64,000 nt of DNA from positions 4,588,001-4,652,000 of the forward strand of contig NZ_CP014015.2 of the NCBI RefSeq assembly GCF_001559075.2. The letters run 5' to 3'. The position numbers were made by a program, and so were the translations under genes. This DNA is from Citrobacter amalonaticus (GTDB taxonomy: Bacteria; Pseudomonadota; Gammaproteobacteria; Enterobacterales; Enterobacteriaceae). This document shows positions 19,720 to 30,457 of this stretch, in pieces; position 1 is the first letter of the stretch, and each line of letters begins with the position of its first letter. The notes under the pieces are model-generated. The model saw nothing but the letters and a program-made list of their open reading frames with translations. It did no database searches and was not told the origin of the DNA.

Positions 19720-20195
19720 GGTTAGCTCCGAAGCGTTAGCCGTATAAAGTAAGTTAAAATAACCGGGTAAAAACCGTGCTGAAGATACGCCTTTTCACAG
19801 CACATTTCACCAGGGCAAACGTAAAATTGCTACCATTCCTGAGTGTTATTAATATGTTTTAATTATGATAATTTAAGACCCATTCACCACTACAATTAAA
19901 CAACACTTAGCGTTTAGGGCTAAAACGGCCTGCTGAAAGGTGTCAGCTTTGCTAAATCTTGATCCAGATCACGTAATCGCTACTCAGAAGTGAGTAACCT
20001 TGCTTACGCCACCTGGAAGTAACGCGTTAGAGTTAGATGACGCTGACGCATAAGCTCTTTTAGTAAATCAGAGCCAACTGAACGTTAAGTAACCAATTGA
20101 TTTTCTGGCTGTTATACAAACTAACGCCCGCTGTCTATACTCACGTATCGAGCAGATGATTTACTAAAAAAGTTTAACATTATCAGGAGAGCATT
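19720..20195 (+). promoter_or_regulatory. adhE regulatory region with FNR/CRP-like site
   Basis: A 476-base non-coding region upstream of adhE. TTGATCCAGATCAC at 19959-19972 matches the FNR consensus at 9 of 10 positions and also resembles a CRP half-site pair; adhE is known to be induced anaerobically and controlled by several regulators. The ribosome site TCAGGAGAG is at normal distance from the ATG. I cannot place the promoters themselves. Confidence 0.6.
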
Positions 20196-22871
20196 ATGGC
20201 TGTTACTAATGTCGCTGAACTTAACGCACTCGTCGAGCGCGTCAAAAAAGCCCAGCGTGAATATGCCAGTTTCACTCAAGAACAAGTTGATAAAATCTTC
20301 CGCGCCGCCGCTCTGGCTGCCGCAGATGCTCGAATTCCTCTCGCGAAGATGGCCGTTGCCGAATCCGGCATGGGTATCGTCGAAGATAAAGTGATTAAAA
20401 ACCACTTTGCTTCTGAGTACATCTATAACGCTTACAAAGATGAAAAAACCTGCGGCGTGCTGTCTGAAGACGACACCTTCGGGACCATCACCATTGCTGA
20501 ACCAATCGGTATCATCTGCGGTATCGTACCAACCACTAACCCAACCTCTACGGCAATCTTTAAGTCTCTGATTAGCCTGAAAACCCGTAACGCGATCATC
20601 TTCTCTCCGCACCCTCGTGCAAAAGATGCAACCAACAAAGCGGCTGATATTGTGCTGCAGGCTGCTATCGCTGCCGGTGCACCGAAAGACCTGATTGGCT
20701 GGATCGATCAACCATCCGTTGAACTGTCTAACGCGCTGATGCACCACCCGGATATCAACCTGATTCTGGCGACCGGTGGTCCGGGCATGGTTAAAGCTGC
20801 ATACAGCTCCGGTAAACCCGCAATCGGCGTGGGCGCAGGTAACACCCCGGTGGTTATCGATGAAACCGCTGATATCAAACGTGCTGTCGCCTCTGTACTG
20901 ATGTCAAAAACCTTCGACAACGGCGTTATCTGTGCTTCTGAACAGTCTGTTGTTGTGGTTGATTCCGTTTACGATGCCGTTCGCGAACGTTTCGCCAGCC
21001 ACGGCGGCTACATGCTGCAGGGTAAAGAGCTGAAAGCCGTTCAGGACGTGATCCTGAAAAATGGCGCGCTGAACGCCGCTATCGTGGGTCAGCCTGCGTA
21101 CAAAATCGCTGAACTGGCAGGCTTCACGGTGCCAGAAACCACTAAGATTCTGATCGGTGAAGTGAAAGTGGTTGATGAGAGCGAACCGTTCGCTCACGAA
21201 AAACTGTCCCCGACGTTGGCGATGTACCGTGCGAAAGATTTTGAAGACGCGGTCATTAAAGCGGAGAAACTGGTGGCGATGGGCGGTATCGGTCATACCT
21301 CTTGCCTGTACACCGACCAGGACAACCAGCCGGAGCGCGTGGCTTACTTCGGTCAGATGATGAAAACCGCACGTATCCTGATCAACACCCCGGCATCTCA
21401 GGGTGGTATCGGTGACCTGTATAACTTCAAACTCGCACCTTCCCTGACTCTGGGTTGTGGTTCCTGGGGTGGTAACTCCATCTCTGAAAACGTTGGTCCG
21501 AAACACCTGATCAACAAGAAAACCGTTGCTAAGCGAGCTGAAAACATGTTGTGGCACAAACTTCCGAAATCTATCTACTTCCGCCGTGGCTCACTGCCAA
21601 TCGCGCTGGATGAAGTGATTACTGATGGCCACAAACGTGCGCTCATCGTGACTGACCGCTTCCTGTTCAACAACGGTTATGCAGACCAGATCACCTCTGT
21701 GCTGAAAGCGGCTGGCGTTGAAACTGAAGTGTTCTTTGAAGTGGAAGCGGACCCGACCCTCTCTGTTGTCCGTAAGGGTGCAGAGCTGGCAAATTCCTTC
21801 AAACCTGACGTGATCATCGCGCTGGGTGGCGGTTCCCCGATGGACGCCGCGAAAATCATGTGGGTGATGTACGAACATCCGGAAACTCACTTCGAAGAAC
21901 TGGCGCTGCGCTTTATGGATATCCGTAAACGTATCTACAAGTTCCCGAAAATGGGTGTCAAAGCGAAAATGGTTGCGGTCACCACCACATCTGGTACCGG
22001 TTCTGAAGTGACTCCGTTTGCGGTTGTTACCGACGATGCGACCGGTCAGAAATACCCGCTGGCTGACTATGCCCTGACCCCGGATATGGCGATTGTCGAT
22101 GCTAACCTGGTCATGGACATGCCGAAGTCCCTGTGTGCCTTCGGTGGTCTGGATGCCGTCACTCACGCCCTGGAAGCTTACGTTTCCGTACTGGCTTCTG
22201 AGTTCTCTGACGGTCAGGCACTGCAAGCGCTGAAACTGCTGAAAGAAAACCTGCCGGCGTCTTACAACGAAGGGTCTAAAAACCCGGTCGCCCGTGAACG
22301 TGTTCACAGTGCAGCCACTATCGCCGGTATCGCGTTTGCGAACGCCTTCCTCGGCGTGTGTCACTCCATGGCGCACAAACTGGGCTCGCAGTTCCACATT
22401 CCGCACGGTCTGGCGAACGCCCTGTTGATCAGCAACGTTATTCGCTACAACGCGAACGACAACCCGACCAAGCAGACTGCTTTCAGCCAGTATGACCGTC
22501 CGCAGGCACGCCGTCGTTATGCTGAAATCGCAGACCATCTGGGTCTGAGCGCACCGGGCGACCGTACTGCTGCGAAGATCGAGAAACTGCTGGTATGGCT
22601 GGAAAGCCTGAAAGCTGAACTGGGTATTCCGAAGTCAATCCGTGAAGCAGGCGTTCAGGAAGCTGACTTCCTGGCTCACGTAGACAAGCTGTCTGAAGAT
22701 GCATTCGATGACCAGTGCACCGGCGCTAACCCGCGCTACCCACTGATCTCCGAACTGAAACAGATCCTGCTGGATACCTTCTACGGTCGTGAGTTCTCTG
22801 AAGGGACCCCGGCGGCGAAAGACGTTGCCGCTGCACCGAAAGCAGAGAAAAAAGCGAAGAAATCTGCGTAA
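20196..22871 (+). CDS. adhE: Bifunctional acetaldehyde-CoA/alcohol dehydrogenase AdhE
   Basis: 891 residues, the standard length. The N-terminal aldehyde dehydrogenase domain (about 1-440) reduces acetyl-CoA to acetaldehyde; its catalytic cysteine is in VICASEQSV near residue 246. The C-terminal iron-dependent alcohol dehydrogenase (about 450-870) makes ethanol; iron ligands lie in [15 protein letters not shown] and in the two histidines of [17 protein letters not shown]. AdhE forms spirosome filaments. It is the main NADH sink of mixed-acid fermentation. The C-terminus ends in a lysine/alanine-rich tail. Codon use is that of a highly expressed gene. Confidence 0.98.
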   Translation: MAVTNVAELNALVERVKKAQREYASFTQEQVDKIFRAAALAAADARIPLAKMAVAESGMGIVEDKVIKNHFASEYIYNAYKDEKTCGVLSEDDTFGTITIAEPIGIICGIVPTTNPTSTAIFKSLISLKTRNAIIFSPHPRAKDATNKAADIVLQAAIAAGAPKDLIGWIDQPSVELSNALMHHPDINLILATGGPGMVKAAYSSGKPAIGVGAGNTPVVIDETADIKRAVASVLMSKTFDNGVICASEQSVVVVDSVYDAVRERFASHGGYMLQGKELKAVQDVILKNGALNAAIVGQPAYKIAELAGFTVPETTKILIGEVKVVDESEPFAHEKLSPTLAMYRAKDFEDAVIKAEKLVAMGGIGHTSCLYTDQDNQPERVAYFGQMMKTARILINTPASQGGIGDLYNFKLAPSLTLGCGSWGGNSISENVGPKHLINKKTVAKRAENMLWHKLPKSIYFRRGSLPIALDEVITDGHKRALIVTDRFLFNNGYADQITSVLKAAGVETEVFFEVEADPTLSVVRKGAELANSFKPDVIIALGGGSPMDAAKIMWVMYEHPETHFEELALRFMDIRKRIYKFPKMGVKAKMVAVTTTSGTGSEVTPFAVVTDDATGQKYPLADYALTPDMAIVDANLVMDMPKSLCAFGGLDAVTHALEAYVSVLASEFSDGQALQALKLLKENLPASYNEGSKNPVARERVHSAATIAGIAFANAFLGVCHSMAHKLGSQFHIPHGLANALLISNVIRYNANDNPTKQTAFSQYDRPQARRRYAEIADHLGLSAPGDRTAAKIEKLLVWLESLKAELGIPKSIREAGVQEADFLAHVDKLSEDAFDDQCTGANPRYPLISELKQILLDTFYGREFSEGTPAAKDVAAAPKAEKKAKKSA

Positions 22872-22897
22872 TTCTCGCTAAACCGTTACCACGTAAA

Positions 22898-22926
22898 AGC
22901 GGCCTCTGATGAGGCCGCTTTTTTTG
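22898..22926 (+). terminator. adhE terminator
   Basis: Nine-bp stem AGCGGCCTC/GAGGCCGCT, tetraloop TGAT, followed by seven T. Confidence 0.93.
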
Positions 22927-22953
22927 TCTTCGAAATCCGTCTCTGCGGCTCTG

Positions 22954-22983
22954 TAAACGGTTCAGCGCGTCGCTAACCGTTTA
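22954..22983 (-). terminator. Hairpin downstream of tdk
   Basis: TAAACGGTT/AACCGTTTA (22954-22962 with 22975-22983) with an additional inner AGC/GCT pairing. It lies 12 bases past the tdk stop but has no T-tract, so it may be a 3' end structure rather than an intrinsic terminator. Confidence 0.45.
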
Positions 22984-22995
22984 TCAGGAGAGAGA

Positions 22996-23613
22996 CTAGT
23001 CGTGGCTATGGCGTTCCTGTATCGCTGTCAGAGAGCCCTCCTCCAGCGCTTCCTTATAATGCTTACGGCAGACCGAGACATACCGCTCGTTGCCGCCAAT
23101 AACCACCTGCTCGCCTTCATTATAGGGTCTGCCAGCCTGATCAAGACGCAACACCATACTTGCTTTACGCCCGCAGAAGCAGATCGTTTTTAATTCCACC
23201 AGCTTATCTGACCACGCCAACAGGTATTGGCTGCCCACAAACAGCTCACCGCGAAAATCGGTACGTAATCCGTAGCACAACACCGGAATATCCAGTTGAT
23301 CAACAACTTCCGATAATTCATAAACCTGCTGCCGGGTTAAAAACTGACATTCATCCACCAGCACGCAATGAATAGGTTGTTGCGCATTATCGGCTGCAAT
23401 CTCTTCATACAACGATGAATTCTGGTTAAACAATTTGGCGGGGGAAGACAACCCGATACGCGAACTCACTTTCCCCGCGCCATAACGATCGTCTATTTCC
23501 GCGGTATATACGACAGTACGCATCCCGCGTTCCTGGTAATTGTATGAAGATTGCAGTAAGGCAGTCGACTTACCTGCATTCATTGCTGAATAGTAGAAAT
23601 ATAGCTGTGCCAT
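22996..23613 (-). CDS. tdk: Thymidine kinase
   Basis: 205 residues from the [17 protein letters not shown] start; a longer in-frame start at 23664 would add 17 residues not found in the family. It phosphorylates thymidine with ATP in pyrimidine salvage. The P-loop NAGKST is at about 12-17, the catalytic glutamate in VLVDECQFL near residue 88, and zinc-binding cysteines in ICFCGRKA and near VSVCRKH. Type II (TK1-like) kinase. Divergent from hns. Confidence 0.97.
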   Translation of the reverse strand: MAQLYFYYSAMNAGKSTALLQSSYNYQERGMRTVVYTAEIDDRYGAGKVSSRIGLSSPAKLFNQNSSLYEEIAADNAQQPIHCVLVDECQFLTRQQVYELSEVVDQLDIPVLCYGLRTDFRGELFVGSQYLLAWSDKLVELKTICFCGRKASMVLRLDQAGRPYNEGEQVVIGGNERYVSVCRKHYKEALEEGSLTAIQERHSHD

Positions 23614-24145
23614 CGGCCACAGACCCTCACCAAAGTGAAATAAAGACGGGGCGCAGTGTAGCATAATTTCAATCGTTATCGGTGCCTGGTTCTGCTCCTG
23701 TTGGCTATATCTTTCGCCTCACCCTCCCGGCGCGAGAAAAATCTGTAGGGCCGAATGTACGGAAAATACGAATTAACAATTGAACAAACAACGCGCGACA
23801 GATCCCATTCTTGTCGTAATGTGCGTTTGATATTCATCAACGCTGCTTATCAACGCCGACCTAATGGAAACCCTGAACTTATTGTTACTGTTCTACATAA
23901 CTGTTGCGAAGTAATAGACAGTGCCCATCAACAAAACTAATACAAAAGGTTGAAATCACTACAATGAACGTCTATTTCATCATGTGAAAATGTGACCTGA
24001 ATCCGGATGTTCTCGACTGAAAAAAGGAGTAACCGCTCAGCCAATAAGCCCTTTTTTGTGCGTTCCTTCAAGAAAAATTTAAGTTCGGATATTTATAGCA
24101 GGCAAAAAATAAAGGGCAATTTTGAATTCCTTACATTCCTGGCTA
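23614..24145. other. tdk-hns intergenic region without a gene
   Basis: About 530 AT-rich bases. It contains a second copy of the hns translation-start sequence at 23948-23970 (19 of 23 bases identical to 24201-24223), which opens a seven-codon ORF (23964-23987). A 61-codon ORF at 23755-23940 has no ribosome site and is not called. Confidence 0.6.
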
Positions 24146-24174
24146 TTGCACATCTGAATTTAACGCTCTATTAT
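24146..24174 (+). promoter_or_regulatory. hns promoter
   Basis: -35 TTGCAC (24146-24151), 17-base spacer, -10 TATTAT (24169-24174), giving a leader of about 36 bases before the hns ATG. The arrangement matches the E. coli hns promoter as I know it. Confidence 0.85.
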
Positions 24175-24216
24175 TAGCTCAACAAACCACCCCAATATAA
24201 GTTTGAGATTACTACA

Positions 24217-24630
24217 ATGAGCGAAGCACTTAAAATTCTGAACAACATCCGTACTCTTCGTGCGCAGGCAAGAGAATGTACCCTTGAGACGCTGGAAGAA
24301 ATGCTGGAAAAATTAGAAGTTGTTGTTAACGAACGTCGTGAAGAAGAAAGCGCGGCAGCCGCTGAAGTTGAAGAGCGTACTCGTAAACTGCAACAATATC
24401 GTGAAATGCTGATTGCTGACGGTATTGATCCGAATGAACTGCTGAATAGCATGGCGGCGGTTAAATCCGGCACCAAAGCTAAACGTGCAGCGCGTCCGGC
24501 TAAATATAGCTACGTTGACGAAAACGGTGAAACTAAAACCTGGACTGGTCAGGGTCGTACTCCGGCAGTGATCAAGAAAGCAATGGAAGAGCAAGGTAAA
24601 CAACTGGACGATTTCCTGATCAAGGAATAA
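24217..24630 (+). CDS. hns: Nucleoid-associated silencer H-NS
   Basis: 137 residues, full length. H-NS coats and silences AT-rich, often horizontally acquired DNA. The N-terminal oligomerisation helices and coiled coil span about residues 1-80, and the C-terminal DNA-binding domain (about 92-137) has the minor-groove AT-hook-like loop [12 protein letters not shown] with the QGR core near 112-114. It has its own promoter and terminator. In E. coli it is autoregulated and targeted by DsrA sRNA at the start codon region. Confidence 0.99.
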   Translation: MSEALKILNNIRTLRAQARECTLETLEEMLEKLEVVVNERREEESAAAAEVEERTRKLQQYREMLIADGIDPNELLNSMAAVKSGTKAKRAARPAKYSYVDENGETKTWTGQGRTPAVIKKAMEEQGKQLDDFLIKE

Positions 24631-24648
24631 TCTGTAACTACCCTGCTT

Positions 24649-24675
24649 AAAATCCCGCGTTCTGCGGGATTTTTT
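24649..24675 (+). terminator. hns terminator
   Basis: Ten-bp stem AAAATCCCGC/GCGGGATTTT, loop of five, then further T. Confidence 0.93.
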
Positions 24676-24714
24676 ATGCCTGCAATCTGCCGATTTTTCA
24701 TAAAGCGTTGGTAT

Positions 24715-24743
24715 AAAAAAACGGCGCTGGATGTCAGCGCCGT
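24715..24743 (-). terminator. galU terminator
   Basis: Nine-bp stem ACGGCGCTG/CAGCGCCGT, loop GATGT, followed leftward by seven T. It lies about 26 bases beyond the galU stop. Confidence 0.9.
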
Positions 24744-24769
24744 CTCAGTTCGTTAATTATAACGTCTGG

Positions 24770-25678
24770 TTACTTTTTAATACCCATCTCTTCTTCGAGC
24801 CAGGCCTTAAATTCGCTACCAAGCGAATTATGTCGAATGCCATATTCCACAAACGCCTGCATATAACCTAATTTATTGCCGCAGTCGTGGCTCTTCCCTT
24901 TCATATGATAGGCTTCAACCGTCTCTTTTTCGATCAGCATGTCAATCGCGTCAGTCAACTGAATTTCGTCACCCGCGCCTGGAGGGGTTTTCGCCAGCAG
25001 AGGCCAGATATCCGCGCTCAGCACGTAGCGGCCAACAATCGCCAGGTTTGACGGGGCGACATCGGCTTTTGGTTTCTCAACAACGCCCACCATTGGCACG
25101 CTTTCACCCGGTGCCAGCGGTACGCCTTTACAGTCAACCACACCGTATGCGGTCACATCCGCGACCGGTTCAACCATAATCTGGCTATTTCCGGTTTCAT
25201 CAAATCGACGGATCATTTCAGCCAGATTATCCTGGGATAAATCGGACTCAAACTCATCAAGAATAACGTCAGGCAAAATAACCGCGACAGGCTCATTACC
25301 GACAACCGGATGGGCGCACAATACCGCATGGCCCAGGCCTTTTGCCAGACCCTGACGAACCTGCATTATCGTGACGTGCGGCGGACAAATAGACTGTACT
25401 TCTTCGAGTAACTGGCGCTTAACGCGTTTTTCCAGCATCGCTTCCAGTTCAAAACTGGTATCAAAGTGGTTTTCGATCGAATTTTTCGAGGAGTGTGTCA
25501 CCAGTACAATTTCGGTGATGCCCGCGGCAATACACTCGTTTACGACATACTGAATTAATGGCTTATCAACCAGCGGCAACATCTCTTTCGGGATCGCTTT
25601 CGTCGCCGGTAACATCCTGGTTCCTAATCCCGCTACCGGGATAACGGCTTTTTTGACTTTCGTGTTAATGGCAGCCAT
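24770..25678 (-). CDS. galU: UTP-glucose-1-phosphate uridylyltransferase
   Basis: 302 residues, full length. It makes UDP-glucose from UTP and glucose-1-phosphate for LPS core, trehalose, galactose metabolism and capsule or colanic acid. The nucleotide-binding signature [17 protein letters not shown] lies near residues 17-33 and the conserved VEKPK motif in [11 protein letters not shown] near residue 200. Same strand and order as rssA-rssB-galU in E. coli, with a 200-base gap to rssB that should carry its promoter. Confidence 0.98.
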   Translation of the reverse strand: MAAINTKVKKAVIPVAGLGTRMLPATKAIPKEMLPLVDKPLIQYVVNECIAAGITEIVLVTHSSKNSIENHFDTSFELEAMLEKRVKRQLLEEVQSICPPHVTIMQVRQGLAKGLGHAVLCAHPVVGNEPVAVILPDVILDEFESDLSQDNLAEMIRRFDETGNSQIMVEPVADVTAYGVVDCKGVPLAPGESVPMVGVVEKPKADVAPSNLAIVGRYVLSADIWPLLAKTPPGAGDEIQLTDAIDMLIEKETVEAYHMKGKSHDCGNKLGYMQAFVEYGIRHNSLGSEFKAWLEEEMGIKK

Positions 25679-25878
25679 TTAAATTCTCCTGGACTGTTCA
25701 TGTATTGAACGTGTTCATCAATCTGTATCGCATCGAGTATATCAGGACTGACACAAGCCTCAGGTCCGAAAAGGATGCGTGTTCGTATAATTAAGATAAA
25801 TACGTATAAGACTGGCGCAGATAGTAACACCCGCAGAGAAAGGCAGATACGGCAATTTGCATCCGCCCTCCCGATTGT

Positions 25879-26892
25879 TCATTCCGCAGACAACATAAGA
25901 CGCAACCGACCTCCCGCCCCCCAAATTTGGCACTGCCAGGCGTCACAGCGTTGGCTAATTTGGTTAAGGTAGGTATTACCCAATGTTCCCAGTGGAACGC
26001 CGTTACTGATCTGCACATTATGCGATCCGGTATTTAATGTCGCATTGAGTCCGGCAGAAACCAGAATCAGATTTTTAAGCTCACTGTGATAATAACCGAC
26101 CAATAGCGGAAACTGTCCGGGTAAATTGGCCTGGCGAAGCAGATGGTTGACCTGTTTCAATAATGCCCCCAGTTCCGGCAGACGCTGATTCTGATGCGCG
26201 AGTTGATCCTGTAACAGGCCATTAAATAACGCCCGCAGGAGTAACGCCGCCAGCACACCGTTGTCGCCAGCCCGGGTAACGTCCAGACAATAAAATGCGA
26301 GATCGTTATCCGAAAGCGGTGCGATATCCAGCACCAGTCCAGGTTTATCCGCCGAAACCAGCTGTCGGTAATTGACCCGGCAATGCGAAATAATCTGCTG
26401 CACCGGAGGCTGAAGTTCCTGAAGCAATTTGGCGGCAGCGGCAGGATTGTCCACCATCGCATCCCAGTCGCGAAACAGACGCTCTTCTTCTTCAACCCGG
26501 GAATTAAACATATTCGGGTACAGGCAGGCAAACACGGTTTCCCGCAGTCGGGTCAGATCTTTCACCGGCTTCAGCAGGACGTCATCTACGCCAAGACGTA
26601 AGGCTTTGGCAATATCCGCCATATTTTCTGTCGCCGAGATCACCAGAATCGGCGTCTGGTCACCGCGATTACGCAAATGCTCCACCAGACTGAGGCCGTT
26701 CATTCTTGGCATCGCAAGATCGCAAATCATGAGATCGGGCGTGAAATCAGCTAAACGCTCCAGTGCTTCTATGCCATCGCCCGCCAGTGCTGTTGTCGCT
26801 CCCAATGAGGAAAACCACGAATCCAGAAGCGAGCGGAAAACCGGCTCGTCCTCAACGATTAGAATCTGTTTTCCGACCAATGGCTGCGTCAT
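25879..26892 (-). CDS. rssB: RpoS adaptor and response regulator RssB
   Basis: 337 residues. RssB (Hnr) delivers the stationary-phase sigma factor RpoS to ClpXP for degradation. The receiver domain (about 9-125) has acidic residues in LIVEDE, the phosphoacceptor Asp58 in MICDLAMPRMNG, the conserved SATEN switch serine/threonine and the LLKPVK lysine. The C-terminal half is a PP2C-like domain that lacks the metal-binding aspartates of active phosphatases. Downstream of rssA on the same strand, 92 bases apart. Confidence 0.98.
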   Translation of the reverse strand: MTQPLVGKQILIVEDEPVFRSLLDSWFSSLGATTALAGDGIEALERLADFTPDLMICDLAMPRMNGLSLVEHLRNRGDQTPILVISATENMADIAKALRLGVDDVLLKPVKDLTRLRETVFACLYPNMFNSRVEEEERLFRDWDAMVDNPAAAAKLLQELQPPVQQIISHCRVNYRQLVSADKPGLVLDIAPLSDNDLAFYCLDVTRAGDNGVLAALLLRALFNGLLQDQLAHQNQRLPELGALLKQVNHLLRQANLPGQFPLLVGYYHSELKNLILVSAGLNATLNTGSHNVQISNGVPLGTLGNTYLNQISQRCDAWQCQIWGAGGRLRLMLSAE

Positions 26893-26984
26893 GTTCTCTC
26901 CCCTGACTGGCTTTACTCAATAGTGGCATGCTATTGCCACACACGCCTGTCAGAATATGCTTAAGTGTAGTTAAAAATGGTGCG

Positions 26985-27893
26985 TCAAACGCCGGCACGC
27001 ACCAGAGGCAAAAGCTCGTCCATCTTTTTCTCTACCGCTAATCGCCCTGCTTCTATGGCAGAGCTGGCGCGATGAAAATCCAGGGTGGAGATTTGTGGAC
27101 AGAACGGTTGGATTAAGATATCCGGCGGGTCGCCCGCCATGCGATTACGCTTCAGGCGATTTTCCAGCACCTGAATCGAGGTGGTCATGATTTCCATCGC
27201 GGTAGGCGCCGTCACCACGCGGCGCGCGGTGATATTGCCCAGCCGTTCTTTCAGGCGCGCATGCCAGGAAAGTCCGTCATCGCTCCCCTCCGGACCGTCA
27301 TCGCTGACGTTCAACGACAACAGATCCTGCTGCATCAGATGTGCGTCGTGTTGCAGATCGACGGCAATCACAATATCCGCACCTAGCGCGCGGGTCAGTG
27401 AGACAGGAACCGGGTTAACAACGCCGCCATCCACCAGCCAGTAGCCATTGTGGGCAACGGGAGACATCAGGCCGGGAATACTGCAGGAGGCGCGAACGGC
27501 AAGATGGAGATCGCCCTCCGTAAACCATAGTTCACGCCCCGTACTGAGATTGGTCGCCACCGTCGCAAACCGACGGCTGCACTGTTCAATTTCAGCCACG
27601 GGCATGACGTTGCGATATTGATTAAAGACGCGCTCGCCGCGCAACAGTCCGCCCCGACGCCAGGAAAGATCCATCAGGCGCAGGACATCCCAATAGCTGA
27701 ACGAGCAGACCCACTCTTCAAGCGCGGGCAATTTATTACAGGCGTAGGCGGCACCAACCAGCGAACCGATGGAGCACCCAGCGACGATATCAACATCAAT
27801 GCCCATGTGTTTGAGAGCTTTGATGACACCAATATGGGACCAGCCTCGCGCAGCACCTGAGCCTAGCGCCAGACCTATTTTCATTTTTCTCAT
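26985..27893 (-). CDS. rssA: Patatin-like phospholipase RssA
   Basis: 302 residues, soluble patatin-family serine hydrolase. The oxyanion loop is GSGAARG (residues 11-17), the nucleophile is Ser41 in GCSIG, and the dyad aspartate is in WLVDGGVVNP. Its physiological substrate is unknown; the gene is linked to rssB in E. coli. Divergent from ychJ. It is much smaller than, and distinct from, the membrane patatin at 38915. Confidence 0.95.
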   Translation of the reverse strand: MRKMKIGLALGSGAARGWSHIGVIKALKHMGIDVDIVAGCSIGSLVGAAYACNKLPALEEWVCSFSYWDVLRLMDLSWRRGGLLRGERVFNQYRNVMPVAEIEQCSRRFATVATNLSTGRELWFTEGDLHLAVRASCSIPGLMSPVAHNGYWLVDGGVVNPVPVSLTRALGADIVIAVDLQHDAHLMQQDLLSLNVSDDGPEGSDDGLSWHARLKERLGNITARRVVTAPTAMEIMTTSIQVLENRLKRNRMAGDPPDILIQPFCPQISTLDFHRASSAIEAGRLAVEKKMDELLPLVRAGV

Positions 27894-28004
27894 TTGACCG
27901 ACAAACTTCCCCTGGCTTACGGGCGTAGCAACATCTCCAACGCTCAGTTAACATAGTGCTACCCAGGCTTTTTTATACGCCGTTTTTTTATCAGGGAGTT
28001 TTTT

Positions 28005-28460
28005 GTGTCTCAGCTTTGTCCCTGTGGTAGCGCAGTCGAGTATAGCCTATGTTGCCAGCGATATCTGTCTGGCGAGCAAGTCGCACCCGATCCATCGCAC
28101 CTCATGCGTTCGCGCTACTGCGCTTTTGTGATGAAAGACGCAGATTATTTGATCAGAACCTGGCATTCGGCCTGTCACGCGGCCCGTTTCCGGGATGAGA
28201 TCAGTGCCGGATTTGCCACAACCGAATGGCTGGGGCTGACCGTTTTCGAACACACCGTGTCTGAAGCGGACAACACCGGCTACGTCAGTTTTGTCGCCCG
28301 GTTTCGCGAACACGGAAAACCGGGGGCGATCATTGAACGTTCTCGTTTTTTAAAAGAAAACAGTCAGTGGTACTATATCGATGGTACACGCCCGCAATTT
28401 GGACGCAACGACCCCTGCCCTTGTGGCTCAGGTAAAAAATTTAAAAAATGCTGCGGCTAG
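28005..28460 (+). CDS. ychJ: YchJ family protein with two SEC-C motifs
   Basis: 151 residues, GTG start after AGGGAG. Metal-binding SEC-C type cysteine motifs lie at both ends: CPCGS..YSLCC at residues 5-17 and [16 protein letters not shown] at the C-terminus. The middle has an NTF2-like fold in the YchJ family. Zinc or iron binding is likely; the function is unknown. It ends 56 bases before purU. Confidence 0.94.
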   Translation: MSQLCPCGSAVEYSLCCQRYLSGEQVAPDPSHLMRSRYCAFVMKDADYLIRTWHSACHAARFRDEISAGFATTEWLGLTVFEHTVSEADNTGYVSFVARFREHGKPGAIIERSRFLKENSQWYYIDGTRPQFGRNDPCPCGSGKKFKKCCG

Positions 28461-28515
28461 TCAACTGCCCGACAGTATTCACTCAGCAAACATCATCAAC
28501 AGGATTACCGCTGCA

Positions 28516-29358
<843 letters not shown>

Positions 29359-29439
29359 TCGACTGAGAAATGAATTGGTTACCTTTACGCCTTTGCGGGT
29401 AAAAATCAGACAACCAGTTTATTTTTCTCACCGGAATGC

Positions 29440-29467
29440 TTTACAGGGGCGCATCATTTGATATGAT
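29440..29467 (+). promoter_or_regulatory. tyrT-type stable-RNA promoter
   Basis: -35 TTTACA (29440-29445), 16-base spacer, -10 TATGAT (29462-29467), then a GC-rich discriminator GCGCCCCGC. This is the hallmark of a ppGpp-controlled promoter and matches the E. coli tyrT promoter. It drives the tRNA-Tyr array. Confidence 0.92.
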
Positions 29468-29517
29468 GCGCCCCGCTTCCCGAAATGGAAGCAGGCCAGT
29501 AAAACGCATTACCCCGT

Positions 29518-29585
29518 GGTGGGGTTCCCGAGCGATCATAAGGGAGCTGACTGCAAATCTGCCGTCATCGACTTCAAAGGTTCGA
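29518..29585 (+). pseudogene. Degenerate tRNA-Tyr copy fused to rtT-like repeat
   Basis: The first 68 bases track the tRNA-Tyr sequence but with an altered D-loop (ATCATAA for GCCAAA), a broken anticodon stem (T replacing A), and a GCA triplet (29553-29555) where GTA should be. The 3' half of the T-arm, the acceptor strand and CCA are missing. At AAGGTTCGA (29577-29585) the sequence jumps into the interior of the downstream 176-nt repeat (29586-29665 parallels 29871-29950 closely). It is first behind the tyrT promoter and cannot fold as a tRNA. Confidence 0.8.
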
Positions 29586-29696
29586 CTCGAGCGATAGCGA
29601 GAGAACGTTGCCAACGGCAACGGCCCGAAGGGTGAGGAGCTTTAGCTCCGAGTAATCCTTCCCTGTTATCGAATGCACGCAATATTTTTACCCCGT

Positions 29697-29781
<85 letters not shown>

Positions 29782-29957
29782 TTATTCACTACAGAGATGT
29801 AGTTAACTCGATGAGCAATGCAAAAGTTTGCGCTTGTCGGGGAAGGGTAAGAACCTTCGATTAAGGTTCGGCTCGAGCGAAAGCGAGAGAACGTTGCCAA
29901 CGGCAACGGCCCGAAGGGTGAGGAGCGAAGCGACGAATAATCCTTCCCCCACCACCA
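29782..29957 (+). repeat. rtT-like repeat unit 1
   Basis: A 176-nt unit that follows the tRNA and ends by repeating its last 17 bases, TCCTTCCCCCACCACCA (29941-29957). This is the architecture of the rtT repeats of the E. coli tyrT operon, whose processed transcript is the rtT RNA. The unit contains a central ACGTTGCC/GGCAACG hairpin. Confidence 0.75.
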
Positions 29958-29992
29958 TTCACGCTGTGAGTTCTGACACAATATTTACCCCT

Positions 29993-30077
<85 letters not shown>

Positions 30078-30253
30078 TCCTCTTCTGCTGCACCTTAGCC
30101 AAATCAATCCATATTGCCCTGTATTCTGCCCATGTGGGGAAGGATGAGAAGCGTCGATTAAGGTTCGATTCGAGCGTAGCGAGAACGCGTTGCCGCAGGC
30201 AACGACCCGAAGGGCGAGGCGCAACGCGGCGAGTAATCCTTCCCCCACCACCA
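30078..30253 (+). repeat. rtT-like repeat unit 2
   Basis: A 176-nt unit ending in the same tRNA 3' tail (30237-30253). Its spacer (CCTCTTCTGCTGCACC...) differs from that of unit 1, but the internal AAGGTTCG...GTTGCCGCAGGCAACG core is shared. Confidence 0.75.
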
Positions 30254-30354
30254 TCCTCTTCTGCTGCACCTTAGCCAAATCAATCCATATTGCCCTGTAT
30301 TCTGCCCATGTGGGGAAGGATGAGAAGCGTCGATTAAGGTTCGATTCGAGCGTA
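30254..30354 (+). repeat. rtT-like repeat unit 3, truncated
   Basis: Repeats unit 2 (30078-30178) without a visible difference for 101 bases and then stops abruptly at a REP-type sequence. The tRNA tail and core hairpin of a full unit are missing. Confidence 0.75.
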
Positions 30355-30361
30355 AGCCTGT

Positions 30362-30452
30362 TGCCCGGTGGCGCTCCGCTTGCCGGGCCTACAAATAGCC
30401 ATGCAGACAGCCCGCGATCGTAGGCCGGGTAAGGCATCGCCGCCCCCCGGCA
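30362..30452. repeat. Paired REP elements (BIME)
   Basis: TGCCCGGTGGCG...TTGCCGGGCCTAC (30362-30391) and, in opposite orientation, GTAGGCCGGGTAAGG...CGCCGCCC (30420-30452). These are standard enterobacterial REP palindromes in head-to-head arrangement, joining the tRNA array to the Lrp-type gene end. Confidence 0.8.
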
Positions 30453-30457
30453 AAACG

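Noticed and set aside
21591..22538. 315-codon open frame antisense to adhE
   Set aside because: Arises from the codon bias of a highly expressed gene on the other strand; composition (Arg/Val/Phe/His rich) is not that of a real protein.
23755..23940. 61-codon ORF in the tdk-hns gap
   Set aside because: No ribosome site and no recognisable protein features.
28381..28515. Upstream extension of purU overlapping ychJ
   Set aside because: The MHSLQRK start at 28516 gives the family length exactly, and the extension would overlap the functional ychJ C-terminal SEC-C motif.
29553..29555. GCA anticodon suggesting a tRNA-Cys gene
   Set aside because: The anticodon stem is mispaired and the T-arm and acceptor strand are missing; all the rest follows tRNA-Tyr.
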